64,000 nucleotides of DNA from Blasia pusilla (lineage: Eukaryota > Marchantiophyta > Marchantiopsida > Blasiales): NCBI GenBank assembly GCA_050084515.1, contig CM114271.1, forward strand, positions 30,442,001 to 30,506,000, in the 5' to 3' direction. The notes beneath the pieces were generated by a model, which did not search any database, was not told the DNA's origin, and saw nothing but the letters and a program-made list of their open reading frames with translations. Below are positions 10,826 through 25,739 of the stretch, piece after piece (positions within the stretch are counted from its first letter, which is position 1; each line of letters begins with the position of its first letter). The position numbers and the translations under genes are program-made.

Positions 10826-11872
10826 ATGGGGGAATCGATGAATGAGATGATGAATGAGGTTAAGAAGGCGGTGGAGGACAATATGATGCCCGTTCAACGT
10901 TTCATTTACTTCACATTGCAGGTATGTCTATCACGTGAAGAATTATGCGATTGGAAGTTTTATGATGACTCGCTGTGGAATTATGCTGTGACATCATCAT
11001 TCAAAATAGATTGGTTAGATGCCCACTTGATGGTTGTCTGCGCCTTACATGCTATTCTAAGGCGATACGTACCAGTAAGTGAAGTGAAATTGCAGAGTTT
11101 CAGACCTGAACGTGCAAATGTCATGGTTTGTTGTGATCACAGAAGTCTTTCTACGAATGTGGAGTGAACTGCTTCAACAATAGCAAGGCCACTCAGTCTG
11201 AGATTCAGAATTGCTTAAACAAATGTCAAGTCCCTTTGCAACGAGCGCAAGCAGTGGTCGACAACGAATTAACGAGGTTTCAGGTAAAAATTGTTTGCAT
11301 CGAGTATCCCAGAACTTGATAGATTTGAGTCATTCTTCATCGTTGGAAGAGTTCAATCTGAAGCCAGCAATCATACAATGTGCTACTGAGGTGGTCTCCT
11401 GCCTCCTTCGAGGGTTGACCGGAAGTCTTTTTATGAGCCACCTGGGCATGGAGACGTTTTTCTTCCGACGCGTTAAGCAATTATGGTTTAGAAGGCTTCC
11501 TTCGCATCAACATGATGACGCTCAGCACATTCGAAATTAGCATTACTCTGTAGGAATTAGCGCTAGTTTGAAATGGAATGTTGTTTCAAATATTTCTGAG
11601 GACTCTCACCGTACCATGTCAGCATTTCCAATTCATGGATGGATGTACCTCTTCTCCTCTGTTCACATAAATTTCTGGTACCTCTTCTCCAGGAGCGTTT
11701 AGAACGTAGCTTCCTGACATGTCGTGACAAAATAGAGGCATATGGTGGATCGATTGAAGAAGATGACAAAAAGGTGAAACAGATGGAGAAGTGTATGGAG
11801 GTGTCTTTGCGGGAACACATGAAGACACTGCCTCGTCTTGCAAATAACATTCAAGGGAAGATTTCAACATGA
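10826..11872 (+). CDS. FAM136A-like (DUF842) mitochondrial protein, three exons
   Basis: Exons 10826-10921, 11143-11283 and 11693-11872 are joined by GT/AG introns in phase 0 (donors CAG/GTATGT and CAG/GTAAAA; acceptors CACAG and TCCAG). They give 138 residues, the length of human FAM136A. The protein is short, helical and cysteine-bearing: CGVNC (38-42) and CLNKC (56-60) are CX3C motifs; the later cysteines are single (Cys89, Cys113) where the animal protein has CX3C pairs, and plant homologues as I recall them show the same loss. Other matching blocks are FYFTLQ-type sequence before the first CX3C, VPLQRAQAVV, ERLERSF, and MKTLPRLA near the C-terminus. FAM136A is reported as a mitochondrial intermembrane-space protein; its biochemical role is poorly known. 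The start was chosen because it gives the family length and follows a GC-rich leader. No frame breaks are present, so this is probably a working host gene. Confidence 0.9.
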
Positions 11873-13640
11873 TTTCCAGAATGGAGTGGGGCGACTTTTG
11901 TTAGCGTCGAGTCTCACAATTTCCGACTAGATGAAATATTTTGCCAACAATCAAATTGCAAGAAATGGGAGTCTGTGATCTTCTCAGTTGAGCCACACAT
12001 GGTAAGGGCTTTGGATATGCGGGAAAAGAATTAATAATACTGAGCTTATACACTGCCGACTCCTGCCTGTCACTCATTTTTAAGTACGGATTCCGAGTGG
12101 TCCGTAATCAGTACGTCTACTTCTTTGGGCCTTTTGGTGTCACTGTAGTTGTTGACATGTTCTAGCCCTTCCTCCAGACACTCACTTGTCCTATCTCCAG
12201 TCATTTCTCTGCCCTATCTCCAGGTACTGCGGGAGCATGTTCATGAAGCAACGGAAGTCTCTCCCTGCACCTTCCTCTACCGCAAATTACCTGGTGGAAT
12301 GGAGCGAAGACAAACATGTTTCTATGGCACAACAATTGGTTGGGATCTTGAAAGCGGGACTAGTGATATGTCTATGGCCTTTGGGTACAAGAAGCTCTAT
12401 ATGGACCAAGGGTCAAAATTAGTAAGGCTTATCTTGAGGCATAGAAAGTTGTTGAGTTGCTGCTCACTTTCAAGTAGGCAGCAAGACGAGGTTTACCAAG
12501 TGAATGAGTATTTGTTCAAGATTGAGATGTTGGGTAAACCTGCCCAGTCAAAAATTAATGAAATTGGGAGAATTTTCTGGTCTTCTGGTATTGATACCAT
12601 TGTTTAGCTCATGCAGTTAGTTATCTATATTCTGTGTGTGTAGGTGGTTGGTGCAGTGAAAATCTCAGACAGCGTCTCATGAACACATTAACAGTGACCC
12701 TTTTGAAACACTTGTAGCGGGGGAACATACATGTTACTAGCAAGGCGCATCTGCCCTTCCTTCTTCATAGGAGTCCAGAGCAGCAACTGTCTTTTATGTG
12801 TGTATTTCAAACTTTTGTACTTTGGTCCACTAGACAATGTGATCTTCTTGGTGGGAAGGAATGAGCCCGTACCTTTCATTCCAGGATGCTATGCAGCGAA
12901 GGCACACTCGAAGGGCAGTCGATTACCTGAGGCACGTGGACCTGTTACAGTTGGGGGGATCTGGGAATCATTTATGCTGAAGATCATAGTTATTGGACTA
13001 TCATTCTCGATGGTTGTGCCAGTGTACAGTACTCTGATTGCATTTAGAATATTTTCATGCAGGTCTATCATCTATCCCACTTTCTGCTCTAATTTTAGTG
13101 TTTAGTACGAGTGTAAGAATGACGTGTGTTATGTGACAATTAAAGGGGAATTACCAACAATTTTGTCTAAATCAAGGTGTGCATGAAATCGATGTGGAAT
13201 CACCGAAAGGGCTACCAAATTTTTCCTGTGGGATTGCAGGAAATCGCTCAGAAGATAGATGGGAACACTTTCTGTGGAATATTGTCTTTGAATAAGAGCA
13301 CTGTGGTACTACCTCCTGAGGTTCTTGGGGTACAACTTAATGGCAAACAGCTGCCACATTGCACAAATCTGGCAAGGTATAGGAAGTGAGGTTCTCAAGA
13401 CCATCTCAAATGAATACAATGCGCTGCTGTTATGGAAAGATAACCCTCGGAGATCCAAGATGGGGACCATATCACAAGACTGAATGAAATGAATAAGGTG
13501 ACCTGTTCTGGTAAGATACCGTCGCTAAGTCGTCTTCGGCTATCGCATTCTTTCGTCTGGAACGGAGGGAAAGAATAAAGGAGAATCTTGATTCTGACGT
13601 GACTAGTATGATCGAACGTATTAACGTCTGGTAAGTAAGG
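11873..13640 (+). other. 3' UTR of the FAM136A-like gene and possible exons of an unidentified gene
   Basis: After the stop at 11870-11872 there is presumably 3' UTR. Between 12149 and 13390 several plus-strand stretches (around 12222-12420, 12731-13105 and 13177-13389) are preceded by pyrimidine-AG acceptor-like sequence, and more than one frame is open in each. None matches a family I recognise and the phase between them cannot be fixed. They may be exons of an unknown gene or just open intergenic DNA. Confidence 0.25.
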
Positions 13641-13664
13641 GGTTTTAACATTGGGAAACCTTCA

Positions 13665-15700
13665 AACTCATGGCCATACATACCGCGATGAAATTTGCCT
13701 TGGCCAGGCATGGGCATGGGTAGCCTAAAGTTACTATTTATCAATCTACTTTCATTCTCTTCAAACTTTGTTATGTTGGTCAACTTTCTAAACAAAAAAT
13801 TTTCGGCACTAAAACGTTAAATACTTTCCCAAACAGCAAGGAGAAAGCATTCAAAACCAATTCACCGAAAGAAGAATGACCTAATTGGTAAGAAAATCAT
13901 GATTCGCGCTGGAGCATCGAGATCATAATTGGAAGTGAGAATTATAAGGTTTACTCCAATCTCTTGAAACATATCATTTTATCCTAATTAATTTTTTTAT
14001 AGTGATAAGTTTTTTCAATTTCTTGCTTTAGAAAATTTTGGTTCATTTTCTCCTTTCATTGAGTCTTCAAATAAATACATATTATTGGAGAGTGTCTTTT
14101 AGTTTTGCAAACACTTCTCTTTTTGACACTTTTAGTCAATAAGATCGTTCAAAATTAATTTAAAATTGTATTTGAGAATTTTACAAATTAATTATGGGAG
14201 ATAATTTGAACCTGTTCGTCACATGGGCTTACATTAGTACACTAGTTTGCAACTTCAAAACCTACAATCAGAATCGCAACACACAATGCACAACCATTGG
14301 TGTATACAATTCACAATTCTAACAGCCGACACGCCACCAAACGTCTCCGAGTTTGGCTCAGGCTCACTTACCTCTCAATTCTTCGATCCTATGCTCAACG
14401 TGGGCTCACTTCTCTCCTTTGGAAGAACCAAGACAACTGATCATAGCTCTATGCCAACGGATCAAGATTGGATAGCGCTTCCGCATGTCTCGCCGAAACG
14501 ACCATACTAGGACCTCATAACTCTCTCACTCTTAGCACAATTCAACCTGGCTAACCTGAAAACGAGCTCACTCTCATCCAAAAAACAGACCCTTAAGCGG
14601 CAATTTGTCTCACTCTCTCCCTCGGTCCCTAATCTTGCTCACGAACAATGTTCACCCCCACTAAAATCACCATTTCCGTTTTCTACTCTTCCGTAGTCTT
14701 GATCTTATTGACCCCCTTGGCTTGTCTACCAAATCCTGAACGTTCTACTCAATTTCTCACTGTGTTCAAACACTCAAAAAAAGGCGTATGCTTTGAAGCT
14801 TTCCAAGGACACTAGCCTTGTCCAAAGTGCTTCGTGTTTATTGCCCCATTTGGGCTTTGTAGTGACCTTGATACATGCTCAACTCCAAGAGTGCTACGCA
14901 GCATTTCGGCTCTTCACGCTCTGAGACCCCCACATACTCCCTGTACTTCACTCGCGTCGGTGTTTGGGTACGACTAGTACCAGCTGCGCTTCGCGTGTCT
15001 GACCTCATGTTCCACGTGGCATCTTGGCGCCCGCAAATCTTGTGTGCCCCATAGCCTAACTCCTACTTGGACTCAGATTAGATTGCGGCCGCCCGGGTGT
15101 TGGTTTTGGCGGCTGGGCTAGTTAGCGTCTTGGTAACTTGTTTTGCCTTTGCTAACCCAAGTTAGCGGAGATTCATGTCTCATCCGCACATGGACTCTTG
15201 GACCCAAGGTCTGAGACCACGGTTCTCCATGCCTCATCTCTTAAACCTGATTTGGTCGAACCTAAACCTAGACCTTGGCTTCTGTCTTATCATGACGGGC
15301 GATTCCTAGTGGTGTCATCGTGGCCCATTTCAACAAAAACAAGGGTCAGCGGCGTTACCTAGCAGCGGTGTGTTTGGGTCTTCTCAACTTTAATTTTTTC
15401 ACAGAAAACTCTGATTTCCATGCTACATCACTACAGTTGAAATACTAACTAACCCTTTGAAATTGTGTGAACATTTCAGGTCATTCGTTTTAAAAAAAAT
15501 GGTTTTCAATGCTATCTCCTTGCTTTTAGGGGGAAGTGTTTTATGTTTTAGTGCCAGGAAATTTTAATTTGGAAAGTTGACAACATAATAGAGGTTGAAG
15601 AAAATGAAAATAAATTGATAAATAGTAGATTTAGGCTACCCATGCCCATGTATGGCCCGAGAAATTTTCATCCTATATATATGGCCATGAGTTTGTAGGC
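13665..15700. mobile_element. Non-coding foldback / MULE-like element with ~220 bp inverted repeats
   Basis: The segment 13665-13885 and the reverse complement of 15478-15700 match along their whole length with scattered differences. Shared words include GGCCATGAGTTTG at the outer ends, GGCTACCCATGCCCATG, GATAAATAGTA, GAAAGTTGAC, GTTTTAGTGCC and TCTCCTTGCT. Similarity stops abruptly outside both ends. The ~1.6 kb interior has no transposase; a 264 bp frame at 14247-14510 has no recognisable domain. Long inverted repeats without coding sequence are typical of foldback or non-autonomous Mutator-like elements. No convincing target-site duplication was identified, so the superfamily is uncertain. 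Confidence 0.7.
14081..14209 (+). repeat. Dispersed repeat, copy 1 (related to 52641-52800)
   Basis: It begins ATTATTGGAGAGTG and ends near TTAATTATGGGAGATAAT. A diverged copy with the same order of words occurs in the same orientation at 52641-52800. The family is not identified. Confidence 0.55.
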
Positions 15701-15722
15701 CATGTATACCCGATAGATAGAT

Positions 15723-15758
<36 letters not shown>

Positions 15759-16794
15759 AGAGAGAGAGATCTCAAGTAGCTTCCAATTCTAATTCAAGGT
15801 TTATGGAGATTAGGGGTTATGAGTAAAGCTTAAAATTTCATTTCATTCTAGAGTTTATGAGAAAAAAATTAAACTACCCGAAAATCAGGTCAAAATTCTA
15901 GTTAGAAAAGTAAAATTAAGGCATTTTTCTTGAAAAAAAAATAGAAACGTATAATTTTCCGAGAAAAACGTCAAGAACATAGCTCTAATCCTTGCTCTAA
16001 CCCAAATTTCTAAGTTTCACTCATTTTCTCTCTCTATCTATATTATTACCGTCACATGGGTTCCCTATTAGTAGAGAGTTTGCCCATTTCACTTGGGCAA
16101 AAAGAAAAAAATTTACTAGCATATAATTGGGCATTGTAACTATTAATTGGAATCCAACTATTATACTTAGTCTAGTGTAATCTAATTATTATACTAGTGC
16201 AAAGCACATGTTTGGAACAATAAGTTTAAACATGTGATTTAAAATTCTTTGTTTGCTCATTCAATCCCCAATGAAACTTTGTCATATGATTTTTTAATTT
16301 GTTTCATATTTTCTACAAAATTTTTGAATGTTTTACTGCTTATTTACTAGTTCTCTATTTTTTTTCCACAATTCTTGATTTCCCCGTTGAAAATTTTCCT
16401 AAACTTTCAGTTTCCTGTCATAAATTGCTAAACTTTGTTTTGTGGCTTCACAACAACTAGCCTAAGACTTAAGAAAAATTTTCATATATTTAATTTTATT
16501 AATTTGGGAAAAAATAATGTTTCCCTCTTACAATCCCCATCCTTCAATAAGTAAAAGAAAATAAGTTATTTTGATGATTTTTTTCCCAAAAGAGGGATTA
16601 AAACTTTCTAGCTTGAAAATTAAAAATAATCTAGAAAAAAAATGTCTTCCATTATTTTGAAGAATAATTCGTATTCCATTAGTGTCCTATTATCCTTTTC
16701 ATTTTTTCCCAAAAGGAAAATTAAGTGGGCCTCTAGCTCAGGCGTCTCCCATGCTGAGCCGCATAAAGCCCATTAGCCTGGGGTATTTGCAACG
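15701..16794. other. AT-rich intergenic DNA
   Basis: No gene is visible. It includes an (AT)n tract at 15725-15756 followed by a short GA run, then about 1 kb of AT-rich sequence with many homopolymer runs. The last ~60 bases adjoin the LINE fragment and may be its 3' UTR. Confidence 0.5.
15725..15756. repeat. (AT)16 microsatellite
   Basis: Perfect AT dinucleotide run preceded by GATA units and followed by GAGAGAGA. Confidence 0.9.
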
Positions 16795-17400
16795 CTATGG
16801 AGACCAGCGCCTACAATAGAGAATCGAAGTAGCTAAGGACAACCCATTTCTCGATTGGAGATGATGGCCGCAGTCCGTAAGGAACGAGTCAAACCTCTCC
16901 CCCATAGCCCCGTACATCTCTATGGCCAGGGGGATGAAGATGTGTCCCTCGTGAAGTCGATTGTAGATATGTGTCTTCTTCACCGCCGCCGCCGCCGCTC
17001 CTTGTAGCATTCGCCCTTGGGCCACCACTTGGGCTCGCAGTGCCTCCCGCGTAGGATATATAACTACCACGACCTCCACCACCACCTCAGCCTCTCGTGT
17101 CATGTAAAGATCAGCTCGAATAAGGGAATCCCGCATGGAGTAGTGCCTCTCTCTCTGCACATGGAAGCCACTCTCCCGAGCAATCCTGAACATGATATCC
17201 CGCACTGCATAGTGAGTGGCTATCCTCTCACCCCCAACTGGACAGCGTGCCAAATGCACACCAAGTGGATCCACGCTCCGGCGACATTCACAGTGTGTCG
17301 AACCAACCACCGATGGTTGGGGGAGGCCCAAGCATTAGGAAAGGGAAGACTCTGGCTCTCGACGCAGTACTGGAAGAGGCGGTTCTCCTGGTGCACATAG
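16795..17400 (-). pseudogene. 3' fragment of a LINE: restriction-like endonuclease domain
   Basis: The minus-strand frame 17331-16795 begins inside an ORF (its first codon is TTG, not ATG). It contains a CECRRS...GVHLARC knuckle (C-x-C-x9-H-x3-C), then PVGGERIATHYAVRD, and an acidic catalytic-type stretch IRADLYMT...VVVEVVVV, followed by IFIPLAIEMYG. The same block order occurs in the LINE at 59163-59842 (GGERTATHDVIRE, RVDLVMSRG, FIPFAVEVFG). This C-terminal module nicks target DNA in R2-like non-LTR elements. No RT domain lies upstream, so the copy is 5'-truncated, the usual result of incomplete reverse transcription. The frame is open but ends beyond 17331 in frame changes. Confidence 0.7.
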
Positions 17401-18455
17401 AGCAGCAGACTCCTGGAATCCTTGGATAGAAGGCCAAAACTGCGTCAGCTCCTGAGAGGGAGCGGAACATCTTTGTCGCACGACAAGGATAGTCTAACAT
17501 CAGATACAGGTAAGTGGAGAAAGCAACAATCTCGTCCCAACAGATCACGCCCGAGGACACCGGCTGGTTCCATCGCCAAAACGGAGGGCTTTCTAGTGAG
17601 TGTAGTAGTTCTACGCACCGTCCGTGTAGCGGAAATCTCGAGCGCCTTGTCCACTCCATTTCTTGAGCTCCCGGGTCACACTGAAAGTTTGGAAGCGTGC
17701 AGGTGCGGGCCACGAGGCCGGGAGATCGAGCTCGTTAATTCTGCTTTCGTACATTCGTGTGAGGGTGAAGGATATAGTAGTTCTTGCGGTGGGGTTGACG
17801 GACGGCTCGCCAAACTCATCTGTGCCCCGTGTGAGGTCTCTTAGCTTCCGAGTAAGCCTGGGAGAGTCTCTATCACGGACGCTTTACTGGAAATGCGACT
17901 CGTGGTCTTCGTCGACATCGGTCGGAAATAACCTGGGAACGATCTGCTTTTTGCGTCGTCATCTGATGGAGAGGATGGTCACATGGAATGGGAATTGAGA
18001 GGACCCTCCAATCTCAATTGATCTCCGTGCAGCAATTGCGAGCCCGTGTCGACTGGACTTGCTTAGGTTGACTTTTCGTCATTGATTGGGGCGAGCGGTG
18101 GTCGCTCAAACATGTTTAGGTTGGATTGCCCCTGTTACGTGGGAGCCTGAAGATGCGAACATCTGCTGGGAATCACCGAAAGGCTTGCGGAAGGCGATCT
18201 GTGAGAGCGAGTTCAGAAATTCATTATGTTCCAACAGAAAATTATCTGTGAGGGCGAGATCAGAAATTCATTAGGTTCCAACAGAAAATTGCGCCCAGCG
18301 TTTTGCTAAAATCATGAGGAGCTGCCGGTGTTCCAGCGTAGGCGAACAACAGACACGGCCGCGAAAAAGCCTGGAGATGGGGTATTTGGTGGAATTGCCC
18401 GATCGATTGCGAGCGATTTGACTGTTTTTCTCTTACACCGCCCAGATGTACCTGA
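17401..18455 (+). other. GC-rich region upstream of the membrane-protein gene
   Basis: Several overlapping frames are open on both strands, none with a recognised domain. Position suggests promoter and 5' UTR of the gene starting at 18456, plus LINE flank on the left. A 47 bp tandem duplication is described separately. Confidence 0.35.
18197..18290 (+). repeat. 47 bp tandem duplication
   Basis: Two head-to-tail copies (18197-18243 and 18244-18290) start ATCTGTGAG and end CAACAGAAAATT, with three or four differences. Confidence 0.85.
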
Positions 18456-19187
18456 ATGGAGTTTTTCATGGAAGATCTGAGAAAAAGTGCCCAAAGTTGG
18501 TCGGGGTTCGTGCCCAGTTCGTTCAGGAGGGTTCAATGTGAGCTGGCTGCGGCCTCCGAAAGGCTGCTACATCCATGGCTTCGCATCCCTTTGCTGGCGA
18601 TGGTGGATGCCACATACTGTGCTCTGTTCGGAACGGCAGGACTGGCAATCTGTTTGATGGGTTGTATGTTCGTGTTCCTTTTGGGTATGGTAATGTTGGC
18701 TCCTCCTCTGACTGTTCTCTACTGGCTGCGTCCCCTTTTCCCTCCTTACTCATCGTCGTCTCCCCATGTTCAATACCTTGCTGCGCTCGTCGCGTTGGGC
18801 AGTCTCACGCTCTTCTGCATGCTGTCCTACATGGACGAGCGTGTGAAGGAGGATCCGCGCTCCAATGTGTTGGATTTCTGGACTAGTTTTGTGAAGCCTC
18901 TCCCTATGCTTCTACAAGTCGTGTGCGTCTATGGGTTTATTTCTCTTTTCACCGCCTGTTGTGCCGTATTCACTTTCGATGTGAGCCTGGGATTCTATTG
19001 GAGTTTCTACGCGATACTGAACTTCCTCTACTTCTCTTACCGTCTCATTGTCAACATCCCCTGGTACGGTCTATTGCTGGCGACTCTGCTTGTCCCAGTT
19101 CTCGTTATAAGCTTGTTTCGTTGGATAAAGCTTCCCAAGAGCGAAGAGGATGAGAGGCAATTGGTGCGAAGGGGTCTGCCGGTGTGA
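18456..19187 (+). CDS. Unrecognised intronless multi-pass membrane protein
   Basis: A single uninterrupted frame of 243 residues. The N-terminal ~40 residues are polar. Hydrophobic segments follow at about 54-88 (probably two helices), 106-124, 149-172, 177-195 and 202-222. The protein ends in a charged tail (KLPKSEEDERQLVRRG). A short loop, YMDERVKEDPRSN (125-137), separates the second and third hydrophobic blocks. This regular pattern, plus a GC level higher than the flanks and no stop codons, supports a real gene. I do not recognise the family, and no function is proposed beyond insertion into a membrane. An in-frame ATG at 18468 is an alternative start four codons later. It has no obvious partner nearby. 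Bryophyte genomes contain many such lineage-specific intronless genes, so it may be a taxon-restricted gene; this is inference. Confidence 0.6.
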   Translation: MEFFMEDLRKSAQSWSGFVPSSFRRVQCELAAASERLLHPWLRIPLLAMVDATYCALFGTAGLAICLMGCMFVFLLGMVMLAPPLTVLYWLRPLFPPYSSSSPHVQYLAALVALGSLTLFCMLSYMDERVKEDPRSNVLDFWTSFVKPLPMLLQVVCVYGFISLFTACCAVFTFDVSLGFYWSFYAILNFLYFSYRLIVNIPWYGLLLATLLVPVLVISLFRWIKLPKSEEDERQLVRRGLPV

Positions 19188-22100
19188 GGTTCTTCTCTGC
19201 AGGGTGCTGCCACCACTCTAATGTATATACCATTTATTTTATAAGAAGGTTTTGCTCACTGGTAATTTTGTCCAACTCTGTGGGATCCCGCACGATGATT
19301 TGGACAACAACGTGTGCTTTGTGATGTGCAGTGGCTTTGTCGAGTCCATCTACTCGTTTTATAGTTGTTGCCGTCTCAGTGATGAAGACTTGTGTATGTT
19401 TTGAGTAGAACTCCAGCGTTTGTGTAGAATCGAGGGCTTGGGAAGCCTGTCCATGGCTTTTGGAATGACGCGAACGCCTGCTGTATTTGGGTGGGTGAGG
19501 CTGATCATTCTTTCGGATCATGATTTTTAATTACCCTGACTCGGAGGTAAGTTTCCGTTCAAGCAATCCAGTAATTGTTCATCTGGGACTGGAAAATGCG
19601 GGGACTCACCTCCGCAGTAAGATCTCTCGGAGCCGAGGCTTCAATCGCTCCAACACTATGTATTTGATTCCACACCTTGCATATGCGCTTTTGCAATTAG
19701 GGGGCCTACATTCAGTATCAGGCTTCCGAGGCTGATCACCAGAGTTGCGATATCCTTACAGTGTTTATTGGAAGCTGCGAATCCATGTCCATATGACAAA
19801 CAATGCTCCAGCCTCGACATTTTGTCCACACCAGTGATGTCCAACTCCGATTCCCTTTCTACTATAGTGTACGGTTGCAAAACTCCATCAGTACTTACAG
19901 GGCAGTGATGAGAATCGAGTTTCTGTCAACTCAAGTCCACGAGTCATTTGGCCTTCCCAGTGCAAGGCTATCGCTGGTGTTTGGTGCCCAGGCCCAGCAG
20001 CAGCCATTCATGGATCAGCCTTATGGTGAAAATTCTTTCAGAGAAGTGTGTACCACATGTTGCTGCTCAGTAGGTCAGTAAATTTCCCTCGGTTGAAGCA
20101 ACTAGTGTGCATGCACAGACGTTACGTTTCTGCATTTGAAGAATATGCGACAACCGCTGCGGAATGGACACCGTTGGTCTAGCACACATTCGCACCGTAC
20201 TTACAGGTAGCACTGACCAAGATGTCCATTTTTTACAGCTCTGATCGAAAGCCTCCCCAAAATTGGTCTCCTTTTCTTCACTCTTCCGATTGAAAGCTTC
20301 ACCGAAAATGCTCTCCATTTCCTCTCTCCTTTGGATCGAGGGACTCTTACTGAAGTGGTCTTCATGGTATACCGGTATCCGATCGCAAAGCTCCTCCCAC
20401 AATGTTCTCCGATTATCCACGTTTCCCGATCTACCGAATATGCTGTCCGTATCTTCTTCACGTCCGATTCTGAGGCTCACGCCGTGCTCTCTCATGCGCA
20501 TTATTAGGGCGTCTCATGGACGCCTAAATCCCCGTCTTCTTACGGCCGGCTGTCCAAGACCACTGGTTACCGAATATGTCCGGATTGAACTTCCTCATAC
20601 ATAAATGGACGTAGCCCCTATTTTATGGCCAAGGGCTTGAATAAAAAAATTGACAGCCTGCAAAAGAGATGCCCTATTCTTTGGCCAAAGAATGGCCATC
20701 GATGATATCATTTCCCTCTAGTCCATAATGTATTGGTATGGTTGTAGTCACAATTGCTAACTTATCATGCGGCCGGACAACCTTAGAACTCTACACATCC
20801 TCCAAACATTGATCTCTATCATATGTGAAGATTGAAACTTATAATAAGAATACATAAAATGTCTCTCCAAACGTTGGAACATACTCTTTCATATTATAAA
20901 AGGGTTAAAATGTGTTGACCTTTTATTTATTGGAAATCATACCACACATTAAAATTATGGATGCAATTATCCAAATTGATGGTGCCTAGCCAAAAAGCAT
21001 ATTGTATGCCTCGTGGACACATGTCATCCATGTCTCTCTCCACACAACACTCTTGAAATCTTTAATCTTGTCACCATACTCATTATCAAATGATGATAAT
21101 GCAATCCCAGATGGGAGCTTAGGGTTGTATCCCTCTTTAATATTTCTCATGTAAAATCAAATTAAAAATTCTGTACACACCCAACTACACTCTCAAAACT
21201 TCACAAACATAATCCTTAAGCCAAATCCATCATCTATCGTGAGGGGAATCTGGTCTCTAACACTCTACTTCCAATCGAACTCTAGAAAAGGAAGTGTCAC
21301 AAAGGCTTAACATGAGCAATGTGTCTCTTGAATGCCATCTTTTCTATTCATAGACATTGTGGAAGAACCAAAGAGCCCTCCCTCACATATAGTCCAAATT
21401 GGAAACCTATGCTCCTAGGTTATCATATGACCTTGTACATCATATCCTTATTTTTTTAGCCTATCAAAAAATTAGGATCTACTTATATTAACGTAAAAAA
21501 AGAAAAAGATGCCATCCCACGGTCTGGAGTTATATTTGATTATTTTATTATTACGAAGAAAATTTATTGTAAAAATTCATATACCATTTATGAAATTTTT
21601 GCAATGCATTTGGTTCCACATAATAATGTTGATTCTCACAATCTTGGCTATACCATTGTCAATGAATGTATCATCATTGTCAATATTGTTGTGCATATCC
21701 TTGGATATGAACAACATCAATATCTAAAATTTAGCTACAACTTGTACATCTGATTTTCTTCACACATTTTGTAGGGGTTGACTAAACATAATAACAATCT
21801 AAATTCAATCTCATTTCTCATACTATGATTTATTTTCATCAAATGTTAGATCTCCACAAATGCAAAAATACTTAGTAAAAGGATTTTGGCATCTACGACA
21901 CTCAGAATCTGTAGCATACGTGGCTATCTAAAGATTAAAGATAAATTTTTTTTGACTCTTTATACTTCTTATTTGGAATGTAAAGAATATATCTGTACGA
22001 TCGAATATCTCCACGAATGAGAGATCAAACTTCTTCCATGTCTTAAATACTTTTCTTTCAAGAAATATATATACCCTTGTCTTTTTAGACATTATCAAGT
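19188..22100. other. Intergenic DNA, no gene recognised
   Basis: The first ~100 bases are probably the 3' UTR of the membrane-protein gene (TATATACCATTTATTTTATAAG near 19225). From 19230 to 20600 GC content is moderate and several short frames overlap on both strands without family resemblance; 20200-20360 shows a weak internal repeat (CGAAAGCCTCCCC / TTGAAAGCTTCACC). From 20600 to 22100 the DNA is AT-rich and empty. Confidence 0.45.
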
Positions 22101-22169
22101 GGTCATTTGAAGGATACAAAATACTCACCACAATAGCGGTGGTGAGTATTTTATATCCTTCAAATAACC
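22101..22169. repeat. 31 bp-arm inverted repeat (hairpin)
   Basis: GGTCATTTGAAGGATA at 22101 is mirrored by TATCCTTCAAATAACC ending at 22169, with ACTCACCAC / GTGGTGAGT next to a 7-base loop. The arms pair with about three mismatches. It could be a MITE core, a small-RNA precursor or a recombination scar. Confidence 0.75.

Positions 22170-25739
<3,570 letters not shown>

Noticed and set aside
19234-19521. Minus-strand 95-codon frame after the membrane-protein gene
   Set aside because: No domain and overlaps the probable 3' UTR; a plus-strand frame is open over the same bases too.
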